Below, piece after piece: positions 40,050-48,698 of a stretch of DNA of 64,000 nt. Below the pieces are notes generated by a model that worked only from the letters and a program-made list of their open reading frames with translations, made no database searches and was not told the origin of the DNA. Every line of letters begins with the position of its first letter. The first letter of the stretch is position 1. The translations under genes were made by a program, and so were the position numbers. The stretch covers positions 62,001 to 126,000 of the forward strand of contig JACJNW010000041.1 of assembly GCA_014695195.1 (NCBI GenBank). The letters run 5' to 3'. This stretch comes from Cyanobacteria bacterium FACHB-DQ100 (GTDB lineage: Bacteria; Cyanobacteriota; Cyanobacteriia; Leptolyngbyales; Leptolyngbyaceae).

Positions 40050-41195
40050 CTAAAGGGCTGGGACGATCGAGAGCCTGGGTTGCTGGCGGGGTAAGGTCAA
40101 CGAGAATTTCGCACCTCCGCTCGGTAAGTTGCTAGCCCAGATGCGCCCTTGATGCGCCTGAATGATTTTTTGAGCGATCGAGAGTCCTAGTCCAGTTCCT
40201 TCGGGGCGACGAGAATAAAACGGCGTGAAGACCTGCTCTAAATCAGCCTCAGAAAGTCCTGCACCTTGGTCTGAGACCTCAATCAGAATCTCCTGCTGCA
40301 CGATCTGCCAGGTGCAGTGAATGGTGCTGCGATCGGGACTGAAGTAGATAGCGTTTGTGATCAGGTTATCGAACACTTGTTTAAGCTGCCACGCGTCTAC
40401 ATCGAGCAGCATTGGAGAGCGGGAATAGTGAACTGTAATTTGTTTTTCCGTTAACCAAGGCTGGAGCTGATTGATACTCCGGGTCAGAATTTGGCTTAAG
40501 TCGTGCGGCTCGATTCGTAGAGGTTTTTGCTGAGCCGATAGCTGCTTTAAGTGGCGATGAATGTCTTGAATCGAAGATTGAATTGACTCAAGATACGATC
40601 GCGCCTGCCGCTCCGGGACAGTCGATAACAGCATCTCCGTGTAGATCTGGATCAGTGCGATCGGGCTTTTAACTTGATGTTCGATTTGATGATTGTTGTG
40701 TTCAATTTGCTGTTGAGTTTGGCGTTGTCTATGCAATTCTCTTACGGTTGAAAGATGATGATTTAGAAGCGTTGCTGTGTTCTCAATAAACCGCTTTTGA
40801 TCGGTTGTAAGCAGCTTTGTGGTTGCAATCAGAAGATATTCTGGTTTAGTTTGGCTCAGAGAACAGACATAAAATCGTCCCGGTGATTTGACCCGCACTT
40901 TTTTGAGACAGCCGATCGGGTTTTTTGTCCACCAAGCCTCTGAAGCCAGATAAGTCCGTGATTCAGCATCTAAAATCGACCAGCGCTCCCGCCCAAACAC
41001 AAAAGATTGGCGCTTTGATTGATCCGGAGATTGGTAAACGAGGCGGATTCCAGCATCCGGCAGTTGTGAAAGCACTTGTCCGACTTGGAGCCGACAGAAT
41101 ACCTGGAGTGGAGAATCAGCAGAAATAGGTTCGATCGTCTGTGCGGAGGACATCGCGATCGCACGAGTAGAAACAGGGGGAACAACAGCTCGCAT
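40050..41195 (-). CDS. Histidine kinase paired with the LuxR-type regulator
   Basis: 381 residues from ATG 41195. A TTG 13 codons upstream and an ATG 14 codons downstream are alternatives, and none has a good ribosome site. The N-terminal 150 residues are an uncharacterised sensor region resembling GAF or PAS folds. A helical stretch rich in Gln and His leads to the H-box IEHQVKSPIALIQIYTE, a variant of HELRTP in which the acidic residue after His is Gln. The ATPase domain is complete (NLITNAIYFS; DQGAGLS; GTGLGLSIAQ). No transmembrane segments. The 425-base gap upstream (41235-41659) shows no gene. Confidence 0.88.
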   Translation of the reverse strand: MRAVVPPVSTRAIAMSSAQTIEPISADSPLQVFCRLQVGQVLSQLPDAGIRLVYQSPDQSKRQSFVFGRERWSILDAESRTYLASEAWWTKNPIGCLKKVRVKSPGRFYVCSLSQTKPEYLLIATTKLLTTDQKRFIENTATLLNHHLSTVRELHRQRQTQQQIEHNNHQIEHQVKSPIALIQIYTEMLLSTVPERQARSYLESIQSSIQDIHRHLKQLSAQQKPLRIEPHDLSQILTRSINQLQPWLTEKQITVHYSRSPMLLDVDAWQLKQVFDNLITNAIYFSPDRSTIHCTWQIVQQEILIEVSDQGAGLSEADLEQVFTPFYSRRPEGTGLGLSIAQKIIQAHQGRIWASNLPSGGAKFSLTLPRQQPRLSIVPAL

Positions 41196-41659
41196 AACAC
41201 TACACACACCAAAGGACCAGGAAAACACAAGCAAAAACGCGCCTGTTCAGGAAAGAAAACTGAATCAGTTGCAGCTTAAGCACATTGATAAAAAACCATA
41301 CTTTCAGCCAATCTGATCACCGGAAATTCCTTAAACTTCCCTAAAATCTCCTGTACTATCTCAGTAGTTTCTCGGAGGGAGGGTGTGAGTTCCCACTCTA
41401 TTTTGCAAAGACTAAATTTTGTCAGCGCATTTTCCTGGGGCTTCTGCCGTTTTCTATAGCGCTTCCGTTTAAGTTTCAACCGATGCCGTGTTTCAACTCC
41501 GACTAACGGCTAAGGCAAATTCTGTGGGACGATCGACTCGAAGTAGGGAAATCCGCACTCGCTGAGCGGCAAGCCTCACTGAACAAAATAGAGACGCAAA
41601 GCGCGATCGTCGCGCACAATAAAGAGCATTCCATCTTCTAAGAACACTGGACGAGGCTT

Positions 41660-43654
41660 ATGACGACGATCTTAGAGCAGGGAAATATTTCAATTCATAC
41701 TGAGAATATTTTCCCGATCATCAAAAAGTGGCTGTACTCGGATCACGAGATTTTCTTACGTGAATTAGTTTCTAACGCAGTGGATGCGCTTCAGAAGCTC
41801 AGCATGGTGTCTCGCTCTGGTGAGTTTTCTGGGGAGTTGGGGGAGTCGGAGATTGTAATTACGATCGACAAGCCCAACAAAGCGCTGTCGATTTCAGATA
41901 CTGGGATCGGGATGACTGCGGATGAGGTGAAGAAGTACATCAACCAAGTTGCGTTCTCCAGCGCAGAAGAGTTTGTCGAGAAGTACAAAGCCAGCAGTGA
42001 TCAGCAAATTATCGGTCACTTTGGTCTTGGCTTTTATTCGTCGTTCATGGTGGCGCAACAGGTTGAAATCGATACGCTGTCGTACAAAGAAGGAGCGCAG
42101 GCGGTTCATTGGAAATGTGATGGTTCCACTGAATTTAGTCTTTCAGATTCACAGCGCACAGCGCGAGGTACAACAGTTAAGCTAACGCTACAGGATGAGG
42201 AATTAGAATACCTGGAGCCGCATCGGATTCGTCAGTTAGTGAAGACCTACTGCGATTTTCTACCATTTCCGATTAAGTTAGAAGTTCTGGCAGCCGAAGG
42301 TCAAGAAATGACCGCGCCAGAGCAAATCAACCGTCAGAAAGCACCCTGGAAAGAATCCCCCAGCAATCTAACGAAAGAGGACTATTTAGAGTTTTACCGC
42401 TATCTCTATCCGTTCCAAGAAGATCCACTGCTTTGGGTACATCTCAACACGGATTATCCATTTGTGGTGAATGGCATTCTCTACTTCCCCAAGCTCAAGC
42501 CGGATGTTGATGTGACCAAAGGACAGATCAAGCTGTTCTGTAATCAGGTGTTTGTCAGTGATAACTGTGAGGAAGTTGTCCCGCGATTTTTGCTGCCGTT
42601 GCAAGGGGTGATTGATAGTGTTGACATTCCGCTGAATGTGTCTCGTAGCTTTTTGCAGAACGATCGCACGGTTCGTCGCATTGCAGACTACATTGCCAAG
42701 AAAGTGGGCGATCGGCTGAAGGAACTGTATCGCGACGATCGAGAAGCTTACATTCGTAGTTGGCAAGATTTAGGTACGTTTGTTAAGTTCGGCTCTCTCA
42801 ACGATGACAAGTTCAAAAAGCAAGTTGAGGACACTCTGATCTATCGCACAACATTCAGCGGTGATGATCAACCGAAAGTTGAAGTGCAAACGCAGGAAGG
42901 GGATGTTTGGCAAGAGACTGCATCTAGCAACGCGGTAGACGGAAAAACCTACACGACATTGAAGGAGTATCTGGAGCGCAACAAAGAGCGGCATGAGAAT
43001 CGAGTGTTCTACTGTACTGATGAAGTGACACAAGCAACATATGTTCAGTTGCACACTAGTCAGGGCTTAGAAGTGCTGTTCATGGATTCATTCATCGATA
43101 GTCACTTTGTCAGCTTCTTAGAACGGGAATACTCGCACATCAAGTTCTCGCGGGTTGATGCGGAACTTGATGAGACGCTGATTGACAAAGACAAGTCCGA
43201 GATTGTTGATCCGAACACGAATCAGACGCGTAGTGAACAGATTAAAACGCTGTTCCAGACCGCATTAGGCAAGCCGAAGCTAACGATTCGCACGGAAGCA
43301 CTCAAAGGAGATGCAGCCGCTCCTCCTGCAATGGTTCTGTTACCAGAGCATCTACGCCGAATGCAGGAAATGAGCGCATTGTTGCAGCAACAAGCGATCG
43401 AGTTCCCCGAAGAACATATTCTGCTGGTGAACACTTCGCACCCAATGATTCAGAATTTGATCGGTCTGAGCCAAGGTGCGATTGTTACGGGGTCTTCGAG
43501 TTCTCCATCGGCTGAGCTTGCAAACATGATTTGTCACCATGTGTATGACTTAGCATTGATGGCACAAAAGGGCTTTAATGCTGATGGAATGAAAGCGTTT
43601 GTTGAGCGATCGAATCAAGTGCTGACGAAGTTAACCGATCGTGCTCTAAGCTAG
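41660..43654 (+). CDS. htpG: HSP90-family chaperone HtpG
   Basis: 664 residues. ATP-dependent homodimeric chaperone. The GHKL ATPase starts near residue 1 with ELVSNAVDALQKL, DTGIGMT and GHFGLGFYSSFMVA; the middle domain has NVSRSFLQNDRTV and the C-terminal dimerisation domain is present (about 540-664). ATG has GAGG four bases upstream. No CIRCE element was recognised in the long upstream gap. A shared hairpin terminator lies between it and hisC. Confidence 0.97.
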   Translation: MTTILEQGNISIHTENIFPIIKKWLYSDHEIFLRELVSNAVDALQKLSMVSRSGEFSGELGESEIVITIDKPNKALSISDTGIGMTADEVKKYINQVAFSSAEEFVEKYKASSDQQIIGHFGLGFYSSFMVAQQVEIDTLSYKEGAQAVHWKCDGSTEFSLSDSQRTARGTTVKLTLQDEELEYLEPHRIRQLVKTYCDFLPFPIKLEVLAAEGQEMTAPEQINRQKAPWKESPSNLTKEDYLEFYRYLYPFQEDPLLWVHLNTDYPFVVNGILYFPKLKPDVDVTKGQIKLFCNQVFVSDNCEEVVPRFLLPLQGVIDSVDIPLNVSRSFLQNDRTVRRIADYIAKKVGDRLKELYRDDREAYIRSWQDLGTFVKFGSLNDDKFKKQVEDTLIYRTTFSGDDQPKVEVQTQEGDVWQETASSNAVDGKTYTTLKEYLERNKERHENRVFYCTDEVTQATYVQLHTSQGLEVLFMDSFIDSHFVSFLEREYSHIKFSRVDAELDETLIDKDKSEIVDPNTNQTRSEQIKTLFQTALGKPKLTIRTEALKGDAAAPPAMVLLPEHLRRMQEMSALLQQQAIEFPEEHILLVNTSHPMIQNLIGLSQGAIVTGSSSSPSAELANMICHHVYDLALMAQKGFNADGMKAFVERSNQVLTKLTDRALS

Positions 43655-43667
43655 TGACTGTTCGTTA

Positions 43668-43711
43668 AACAAAGCCCACTGAGGAGATTATTCTTCTCAG
43701 TGGGCTTTGTT
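43668..43711. terminator. Bidirectional terminator between htpG and hisC
   Basis: A 20-bp stem (AACAAAGCCCACTGAGGAGA, 43668-43687, with 43692-43711; one G-T pair) with a four-base loop separates the two convergent genes. It ends two bases before the hisC stop. A-rich and T-rich ends suit both directions. Confidence 0.85.
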
Positions 43712-43712
43712 A

Positions 43713-44780
43713 TTAGGTAATGCTCATCAATACCTCAATCAAGGTTTGATTCTGTTCATCGGTTCCAACTGTAATTCTAAGCTTGTCATCTAATCCAGGT
43801 TGTTTGAAGTACCGAACTAAGATTCCACGCTCTTTTAATGCTAGATAAATCTGTTCTGCATTGTTCTGCGGTTGAGTGAGAAGAAAGTTCGTTTGAGAGT
43901 TACAGACCTTCCAGCCAAGGTTTTTAAGATCGATCGCTAACTTCGCTCTAGATTGTTTCACCTTCTCTGCACATTCATTTTTATAGTTCTGATCGCGCAT
44001 TGCAGCAGTTCCGACCAATGTTGCGATCGCATCAATGTTGTAACTATCTTTGATCTTGAACAATCCGCTTAATAGATGAGGTTGTGCGATCGCAAATCCA
44101 AGCCGCAATCCTGCAAGAGAATACCCTTTCGAGAGCGTCCGCAGAATCAATACATTCTCAAACTCACGCACTAACGGTAAAGCGGTTTCTTCAGCGAAAT
44201 CAACATACGCTTCATCAACCACTAAGACACCTGTTAATTGTGCGGCAAGCTGTCTTAGATCGGATAGTGCAACACTATGACCTGAAGGGCTGTTCGGTGA
44301 TGCAATGAAGGTAATTGCACCTTGAGCCGCGATTAGTTCATCTATCGGGAATTCGTAGCGATCGCCATACGGAATCTCAACGCGATCGGCAACCTGCATC
44401 TCAACCAAAGCCCGATACAGAACATAAGTTGGCATTGGATAAACTACTTTGCGTCCAGGTTCCGCACAAGCCCGCACAATCACATTCAAAAGATCATCAC
44501 TTCCGTTGCCAACCATGATCCAATCTTTCGGAATGCCTAATGCTTCGCTGGTCGCTTGTCTAAAATCGTTAGCATACGGGTCTGGATAGCGTCTGAGCCA
44601 TTCGGGATCGAGAGAGCGCAGAACTGCGATCGTATCTGGTGATGGTGGATAAGGATTCTCGTTCGTATTGAGCTTAATGATCGGAGTTCCAGGTTTGGGT
44701 TGCTCGCCGGGAATATATCCGGTCATGGCATCAACGCTAGCTCGAAAGAAAGAAGGCATAATGATTTGCGCGATCGACAT
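43713..44780 (-). CDS. hisC: Histidinol-phosphate aminotransferase
   Basis: 355 residues. PLP enzyme of histidine synthesis that converts imidazole-acetol phosphate to histidinol phosphate. Fold-type I aminotransferase features are all present: GNGSDDLLN, SPNSPSG, VVDEAYVDFA and the PLP Lys in TLSKGYSLAGLRLGFA. No other his genes are adjacent, as usual in cyanobacteria. Met8 is an alternative start. Confidence 0.95.
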   Translation of the reverse strand: MSIAQIIMPSFFRASVDAMTGYIPGEQPKPGTPIIKLNTNENPYPPSPDTIAVLRSLDPEWLRRYPDPYANDFRQATSEALGIPKDWIMVGNGSDDLLNVIVRACAEPGRKVVYPMPTYVLYRALVEMQVADRVEIPYGDRYEFPIDELIAAQGAITFIASPNSPSGHSVALSDLRQLAAQLTGVLVVDEAYVDFAEETALPLVREFENVLILRTLSKGYSLAGLRLGFAIAQPHLLSGLFKIKDSYNIDAIATLVGTAAMRDQNYKNECAEKVKQSRAKLAIDLKNLGWKVCNSQTNFLLTQPQNNAEQIYLALKERGILVRYFKQPGLDDKLRITVGTDEQNQTLIEVLMSIT

Positions 44781-44983
44781 TTCTCAGCTTAGCGGTTTAA
44801 GTCGCTGGAGCAGACCATTCGCAGAAGACATCAATGCCAATGTGGAGGATGTAGAGCGCGATCGCGGTTGCAATGGCGGAATCGATCGGCAGGGGAACAC
44901 CGGAAAGATTGACGAGGATAGTAATGATTTGTGAGGAGACAAAGTTAAATTAGAGTTGCCAGTATAAAAATCTGCTTGAACGC

Positions 44984-46036
44984 ATGACTAAAGTTATCAA
45001 TCAACACTATGTTCCTCAGTCGTATCTGAAAAATTTTAGTTCTGATAGAACTCAGATTTTTGTTTTCGACAAGTTCAAACAGCACAGCTTCATTAGCAAT
45101 GTTAGAAATGTTGCCAGTGAGCGATTTTTCTATGATTTTCCGCAAAGGGTAACTCAGCCGGAAGATGTACAAGTAATTGAACGATTCTTTTCAGAATTGG
45201 AAGCAAGGCAGGACAGGTTTTTGCGCCATCTTCAACGTAAGATCAATGGTATTTTTGCTCTTCGGCTTAATCCCGTCACAATCGGCAAGACTTATACATT
45301 TAATGTGCTCACGCTTGATCAGAAAGAGGATTTAGCTCTCATAGCTGCAATTCAACTTCTTAGAACCAAAGAGTTTAGGAAGTTTATTGTTGAGATGCAT
45401 CAAGCAACACAAGATTTAAGAGATCACGTTTTAGAAAAAGGCGTTCTTGATCATCTTGATCAGTTTAAGGAACTGCACGCAGTTCAGATTTCCGAAGAGT
45501 TTGCAGAAGCATTTAAGTCTCTAGTTCTGGAAGAGTGTGCTGCAAATTTAGCCAATCTGTATAGCGAGGGTCTAGCTGTACTACATGCTAAAGCTATTCT
45601 TGATTACGCTAAAGCTATTCTAGAAATTCTACGTAACCATATTTTTATTATTGGTATAAACGATACAACACAGCCATTATTTACATCAGATCATCCGGTT
45701 GTTCGCCGTCCTTATCTTGCCTCTAGCGGTCTTGATTCCGAAGGAATTGAAGTCAATTTTCCTATCAATAGCAAGGCAATTGTAATTATGAGAGACAAGA
45801 AGTATTTTCATAGGTATGCAGATAGGGAAAGTAAACTTTTTCCACTTACTTTGGAAGATATCGAGCACTACAATATGATGCAAGTCTGTGAGAGTAATCG
45901 ATTTGTTTTCTGCGGTGAAGATAAGTTTGAGTTAATTAGAGCAATTTGTAGAGATCGACCAGAAGTATGCTCAGAGAGTAGAAATCGAATCCAAGTTAGA
46001 AGAGTTGAATCAACTTTCAATACAAGAGAGTTTTAA
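44984..46036 (+). CDS. DUF4238-family protein, possible gene cassette
   Basis: 350 residues. The N-terminus VINQHYVPQSYLKNFS is the hallmark of DUF4238, a family of unknown function often found in accessory DNA; this start follows the family pattern. The C-terminal half includes a conserved FTSDHPVVRRP segment. Base composition is visibly more AT-rich than the genes on either side, suggesting transfer. An attC-like palindrome lies about 40 bases after the stop. The 203 bases before it hold GTTAAAT (44944-44950), which fits a cassette boundary. A stand-alone toxin-like or defence role is conceivable but not shown. Confidence 0.8.
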   Translation: MTKVINQHYVPQSYLKNFSSDRTQIFVFDKFKQHSFISNVRNVASERFFYDFPQRVTQPEDVQVIERFFSELEARQDRFLRHLQRKINGIFALRLNPVTIGKTYTFNVLTLDQKEDLALIAAIQLLRTKEFRKFIVEMHQATQDLRDHVLEKGVLDHLDQFKELHAVQISEEFAEAFKSLVLEECAANLANLYSEGLAVLHAKAILDYAKAILEILRNHIFIIGINDTTQPLFTSDHPVVRRPYLASSGLDSEGIEVNFPINSKAIVIMRDKKYFHRYADRESKLFPLTLEDIEHYNMMQVCESNRFVFCGEDKFELIRAICRDRPEVCSESRNRIQVRRVESTFNTREF

Positions 46037-46077
46037 CATATTGTAGTTGAATAGCAGAGCGGTGGCACTAAACCGCA

Positions 46078-46165
46078 GGCTAACAACGCCCGTGAACCCG
46101 ACTGTTGAGAGGTTATTGGTTGAGTCCGAAAGTCTATTCGCGACGGGTTACGGGCATCGTTGGGC
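46078..46165 (+). repeat. attC-like imperfect palindrome (integron-type recombination site candidate)
   Basis: R''-like GGCTAAC (46078-46084), L'' CCCGTGAACCCG (46089-46100), L' CGGGTTACGGG (46144-46154) and R' GTTGGGC (46159-46165, fits GTTRRRY). L'' has one extra base relative to L', as attC sites do for strand choice. It follows an orphan AT-rich gene, the order seen in gene cassettes. R'' matches RYYYAAC at six of seven positions. An unrelated dispersed palindrome is the alternative. Confidence 0.5.
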
Positions 46166-46184
46166 AGAGTCGCCGAAAAACTGA

Positions 46185-46412
46185 GAGAGCTTAAACAGCC
46201 CGGAACACTACCAGCAAGTCCTGCAAATCAAATTCAACGATCGCTACTCCCAAGCCCGCACCTATCACTGCTTAGGATCACTTGCAGAAGCAGAAGAACA
46301 GTATGCAGAGGCAAGAGCAAATTATCAGTAGGCGCTAGAGAGATACATCGAGTTTGGCGATGACTATTGGGGGAATATCGTCCGTGAAGTAATTGATCGC
46401 TTATCAGATTGA
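46185..46412 (+). pseudogene. TPR-protein fragment with internal stop
   Basis: The frame reads EHYQQVLQIKFNDRYSQART, then YHCLGSLAEAEEQYAEARANYQ, then TAG (46329-46331), then ALERYIEFGDDYWGN...VIDRLSD and TGA. These are tetratricopeptide repeats of the type seen in large cyanobacterial TPR proteins. No start or N-terminal part is present, so it is a decayed 3' end. Its last 44 bases and following sequence recur at 48345-48388. Confidence 0.75.
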
Positions 46413-46444
46413 ATGCGATCAGAGGGTTGAGAACTGCGATCGCC
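46401..46444. repeat. 44-bp direct repeat, copy 1
   Basis: Identical to 48345-48388: begins TTATCAGATTGAATG and ends GAACTGCGATCGCC. The two copies flank the glycine-zipper protein gene and lie in the same TPR-tail context. Confidence 0.9.
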
Positions 46445-46472
46445 CCCTACTCATGAGTAGCAATTTCTGAAA

Positions 46473-46596
46473 TCAAACCGACCAGTCTTCAGCTTGTAGT
46501 TCAGTGATTCGTTCAAAATCTGAGAGATTGCGAGTTAGAACGATCGCCTTCTGACTAATTGCGATCGCTGCAATCATTGTTGCTGAATGTCCCTCA
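46473..46596 (-). pseudogene. VapC (PIN-domain) toxin C-terminal remnant
   Basis: On the minus strand the frame reads HSATMIAAIAISQKAIVLTRN, then LSDFERITELQAEDWSV and stop. This is the C-terminal third of a PIN-domain ribonuclease, including the conserved TRN-D-F motif. The 5' part is absent, replaced by a hairpin repeat, and no antitoxin is visible. Confidence 0.65.
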
Positions 46597-46599
46597 CCC

Positions 46600-46665
46600 A
46601 AAATCCCGCTCTTTGGGGAGCGGGATTTTTGATCTAACTCCCTTCCCCCACAGGAGAAGGGTTAG
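46600..46665. repeat. Dispersed hairpin repeats
   Basis: AAAATCCCGCTC (46600-46611) pairs perfectly with 46618-46629 and is followed by TTTTT on the plus strand, so it can act as a terminator. Next to it, CTAACTCCCTTC (46634-46645) pairs with GAAGGGTTAG (46656-46665) apart from a two-base bulge. Both are of the kind scattered through cyanobacterial genomes. GGTTAGAGATGAG (46660-46672) recurs at about 48212. A CGCTTCGCGTAGCG hairpin occurs near 46733. No gene is seen in 46600-46770. Confidence 0.7.
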
Positions 46666-46770
46666 AGATGAGGGCGGTTCGGGAGATCAGGTCAAACATT
46701 ACCGGGTTAATCGCTTTTAACCTGCTCGCTTGCGCTTCGCGTAGCGAACCAATTCAGAGCAAAAGGGAAT

Positions 46771-48111
46771 TTACAACCCCTGCAAGCTAGTGGATTCCAT
46801 CTGCTGTAGGATAGCGTCAAGATTTGCTACTGCAGCAAGATCGCCACGAGTGCGCGCGAGATCCCGTGCTTGGCGAATATAATCTCTGCTTTCCATCTTC
46901 CGTCCTTGCTGGAATAGCACAATACCCATGTTGAAGTATGCCTCAGGAGCGTCTGGCATAACACGAATCACTTCAGCAAATGCAGCCTTTGCTCCATCCA
47001 GATCACCCTGTTCAGTCAGGAATACGCCGCGATCGAACTCATTTTGAATTGCCACAATATCGTTCGCATCACTGATTGCTCCAAACCCTGAGGTCGTGCT
47101 TTGATGCATCTGATCAATTGACTCTATACCCGTTTGGTCAGGTGCAAGGGTAGAACCAAGGTTTGTTGACGTTCCCGCTGTCATTGTGGGATAGGTGTCT
47201 TCAATAATTCCCGCCTGACCATAGGGTTGGTCGGGCATCACATCCTGTCCCATGTTTGAAGTTGTGCCAATATTGCTGGTTGAGCTAGCGGTATCTTGAG
47301 TTGCCCGTTGAACAGAATCTGCCACATTAGAAGCCGATGACTGAACACTCTCAGACACGCCTTCCATAGCCTGTGTCATTTTAGGTTGAGCATCTTGCGC
47401 TGCACCCTTAACCGATTGAGCCGCTTCCTGAACACTCTCAGACACGCTGTCCATAGCCTGTGTCATTTTGGGTTGAGCATCTTGCGCTGCACCCTTAACC
47501 GATTGAGCGACTCCTTGCACTGAATCTGCAACACTGGCAGCAGATGATTGAATGCTCTCAGCCGTTTTGTGAACAGCCTGCTTAACCTCAGGTCGAACAT
47601 CTTCGATCGTCCCTCGGACTGAATCAACTGTCTCAATCACTGAAGGACGGCTCTCCTCGATCGTTTCTGTCACCGCATGAATCGTTTCGGTTACAGCAGG
47701 ACGAGCCTCATCAATTGTTTCTCGAACTGAGTCGATCGCGCCTACAACCGAAGGCTGTGCTGCTTCAATGTTGTGTCGCACTGCATCGACTGTACCGATC
47801 ACAGAGGGTTTGATATCCTCGACCGTCTGTTTTACTTCATTGACCACTTCACCGATCGTGGCATCAACACCTGATGCTGCTTCCCGTCCAACATTAGCAC
47901 CCGCAACACCACCAACCACTGCACCAACAGCAGCCCCTAAGCGTCCGCCAACTAAGCGACCAATGATGGCTCCAGCTAACCCTCCACTTACAGTTCCCAG
48001 ACCCGTTGCCACTGTTTGAACTGGGTCTCGTGCTTGTGGCACCTCATTCACCTCATTCAAAGAGGATTGATTTTCATTCTGCTGATTGAACTCTATGCTG
48101 CTATCCGACAT
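46771..48111 (-). CDS. Glycine-zipper protein with 18-residue amphipathic repeats and TPR tail
   Basis: 446 residues; ATG with GGGAGAA eight bases upstream. Residues 33-80 are a glycine-zipper (GGLAGAIIGRLVGGRLG), probably membrane-embedded. Residues 98-187 are five exact-length 18-residue repeats of the form EEARPSVIETVDSVRETI. Residues 202-259 hold two 29-residue repeats (AQSVKGAAQDAQPKMTQAM) that are nearly identical at DNA level too. After a Ser/Thr/Gly linker, residues about 353-435 form TPR-like helices (GVFLTEQGDLDGAKAAFAEV). The repeats resemble LEA or apolipoprotein-like amphipathic helices that coat membranes. A stress-protective or membrane-remodelling role is inferred. Confidence 0.8.
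   Translation of the reverse strand: MSDSSIEFNQQNENQSSLNEVNEVPQARDPVQTVATGLGTVSGGLAGAIIGRLVGGRLGAAVGAVVGGVAGANVGREAASGVDATIGEVVNEVKQTVEDIKPSVIGTVDAVRHNIEAAQPSVVGAIDSVRETIDEARPAVTETIHAVTETIEESRPSVIETVDSVRGTIEDVRPEVKQAVHKTAESIQSSAASVADSVQGVAQSVKGAAQDAQPKMTQAMDSVSESVQEAAQSVKGAAQDAQPKMTQAMEGVSESVQSSASNVADSVQRATQDTASSTSNIGTTSNMGQDVMPDQPYGQAGIIEDTYPTMTAGTSTNLGSTLAPDQTGIESIDQMHQSTTSGFGAISDANDIVAIQNEFDRGVFLTEQGDLDGAKAAFAEVIRVMPDAPEAYFNMGIVLFQQGRKMESRDYIRQARDLARTRGDLAAVANLDAILQQMESTSLQGL
47344..47517. repeat. Two-copy 87-bp in-gene tandem repeat
   Basis: 47344-47430 and 47431-47517 are near-identical, each beginning AACACTCTCAGACACGC. They encode the two 29-residue repeats of the glycine-zipper protein. 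The high DNA identity points to a recent duplication. Confidence 0.85.
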
Positions 48112-48344
48112 ATTCTTTCTCCCTCGACTGATTTGTTAAAACTTCTTCTAATCGTTGCTATATCACAACCATAGCGACTGTTCTAAGGTTTTTACTCGAC
48201 TTAAAGGGAGAGGTTAGAGATGAGTTTTTAACGAATTGAATTGCACTTGAGCAGGGGACTTTATTACCTAAAGCAGAATTTTTTACAGCCTTCACATTCT
48301 GCAAAGGATGGTTATGGGAATATTGCCGTGAAGCAATCAATCGA

Positions 48345-48388
48345 TTATCAGATTGAATGCGATCAGAGGGTTGAGAACTGCGATCGCC
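48345..48388. repeat. 44-bp direct repeat, copy 2
   Basis: Identical to 46401-46444. The bases before it, in frame with its stop, read WEYCREAINRLSD, matching the TPR-tail remnant YWGN.VREVIDRLSD at the other copy. Confidence 0.9.
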
Positions 48389-48450
48389 TAATTTATCTTT
48401 GCGATCGTGGAACCGACACCAGCGATCGCGGAATCGAGCAAGGCTCCGTT

Positions 48451-48639
48451 TCAGTGTTCTACGCAGTGCGATCCAAGATCAGATCAATCAGATCAATCCG
48501 CAAAAGCGTCCGCTCAGTATTCTACGCAGTCAGATCAACCCGCTTATCGATTGAAGCCTTGATCTGGGGCATCGTTTCTGTGTTTCCCGCAGTAAGATTT
48601 ACGATCAATGTGATCGTAACAACACTCCAAAGATCAAAA
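48451..48639 (+). repeat. Three-copy 63-bp repeat
   Basis: Units start at 48451, 48514 and 48577, exactly 63 bases apart, with TCAGTGTTCTACGCAGTGCG, TCAGTATTCTACGCAGTCAG and TCTGTGTTTCCCGCAGTAAG. Only the first 23 or so bases are well conserved. The period is 21 codons and one frame reads SVFYAVRS, SVFYAVRS, SVFPAVRF, so a decayed or doubtful coding repeat is possible. The region 48112-48698 otherwise shows only the TPR remnant. Confidence 0.7.
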
Positions 48640-48698
48640 GGCTTGTTCCATACAACTGCTGAATCGTTTACGATCGAAGAAGACACCCACTCTGACCT

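Noticed and set aside
41235-41659. CIRCE-type heat-shock operator before htpG
   Set aside because: No TTAGCACTC/GAGTGCTAA inverted repeat was found in the gap.
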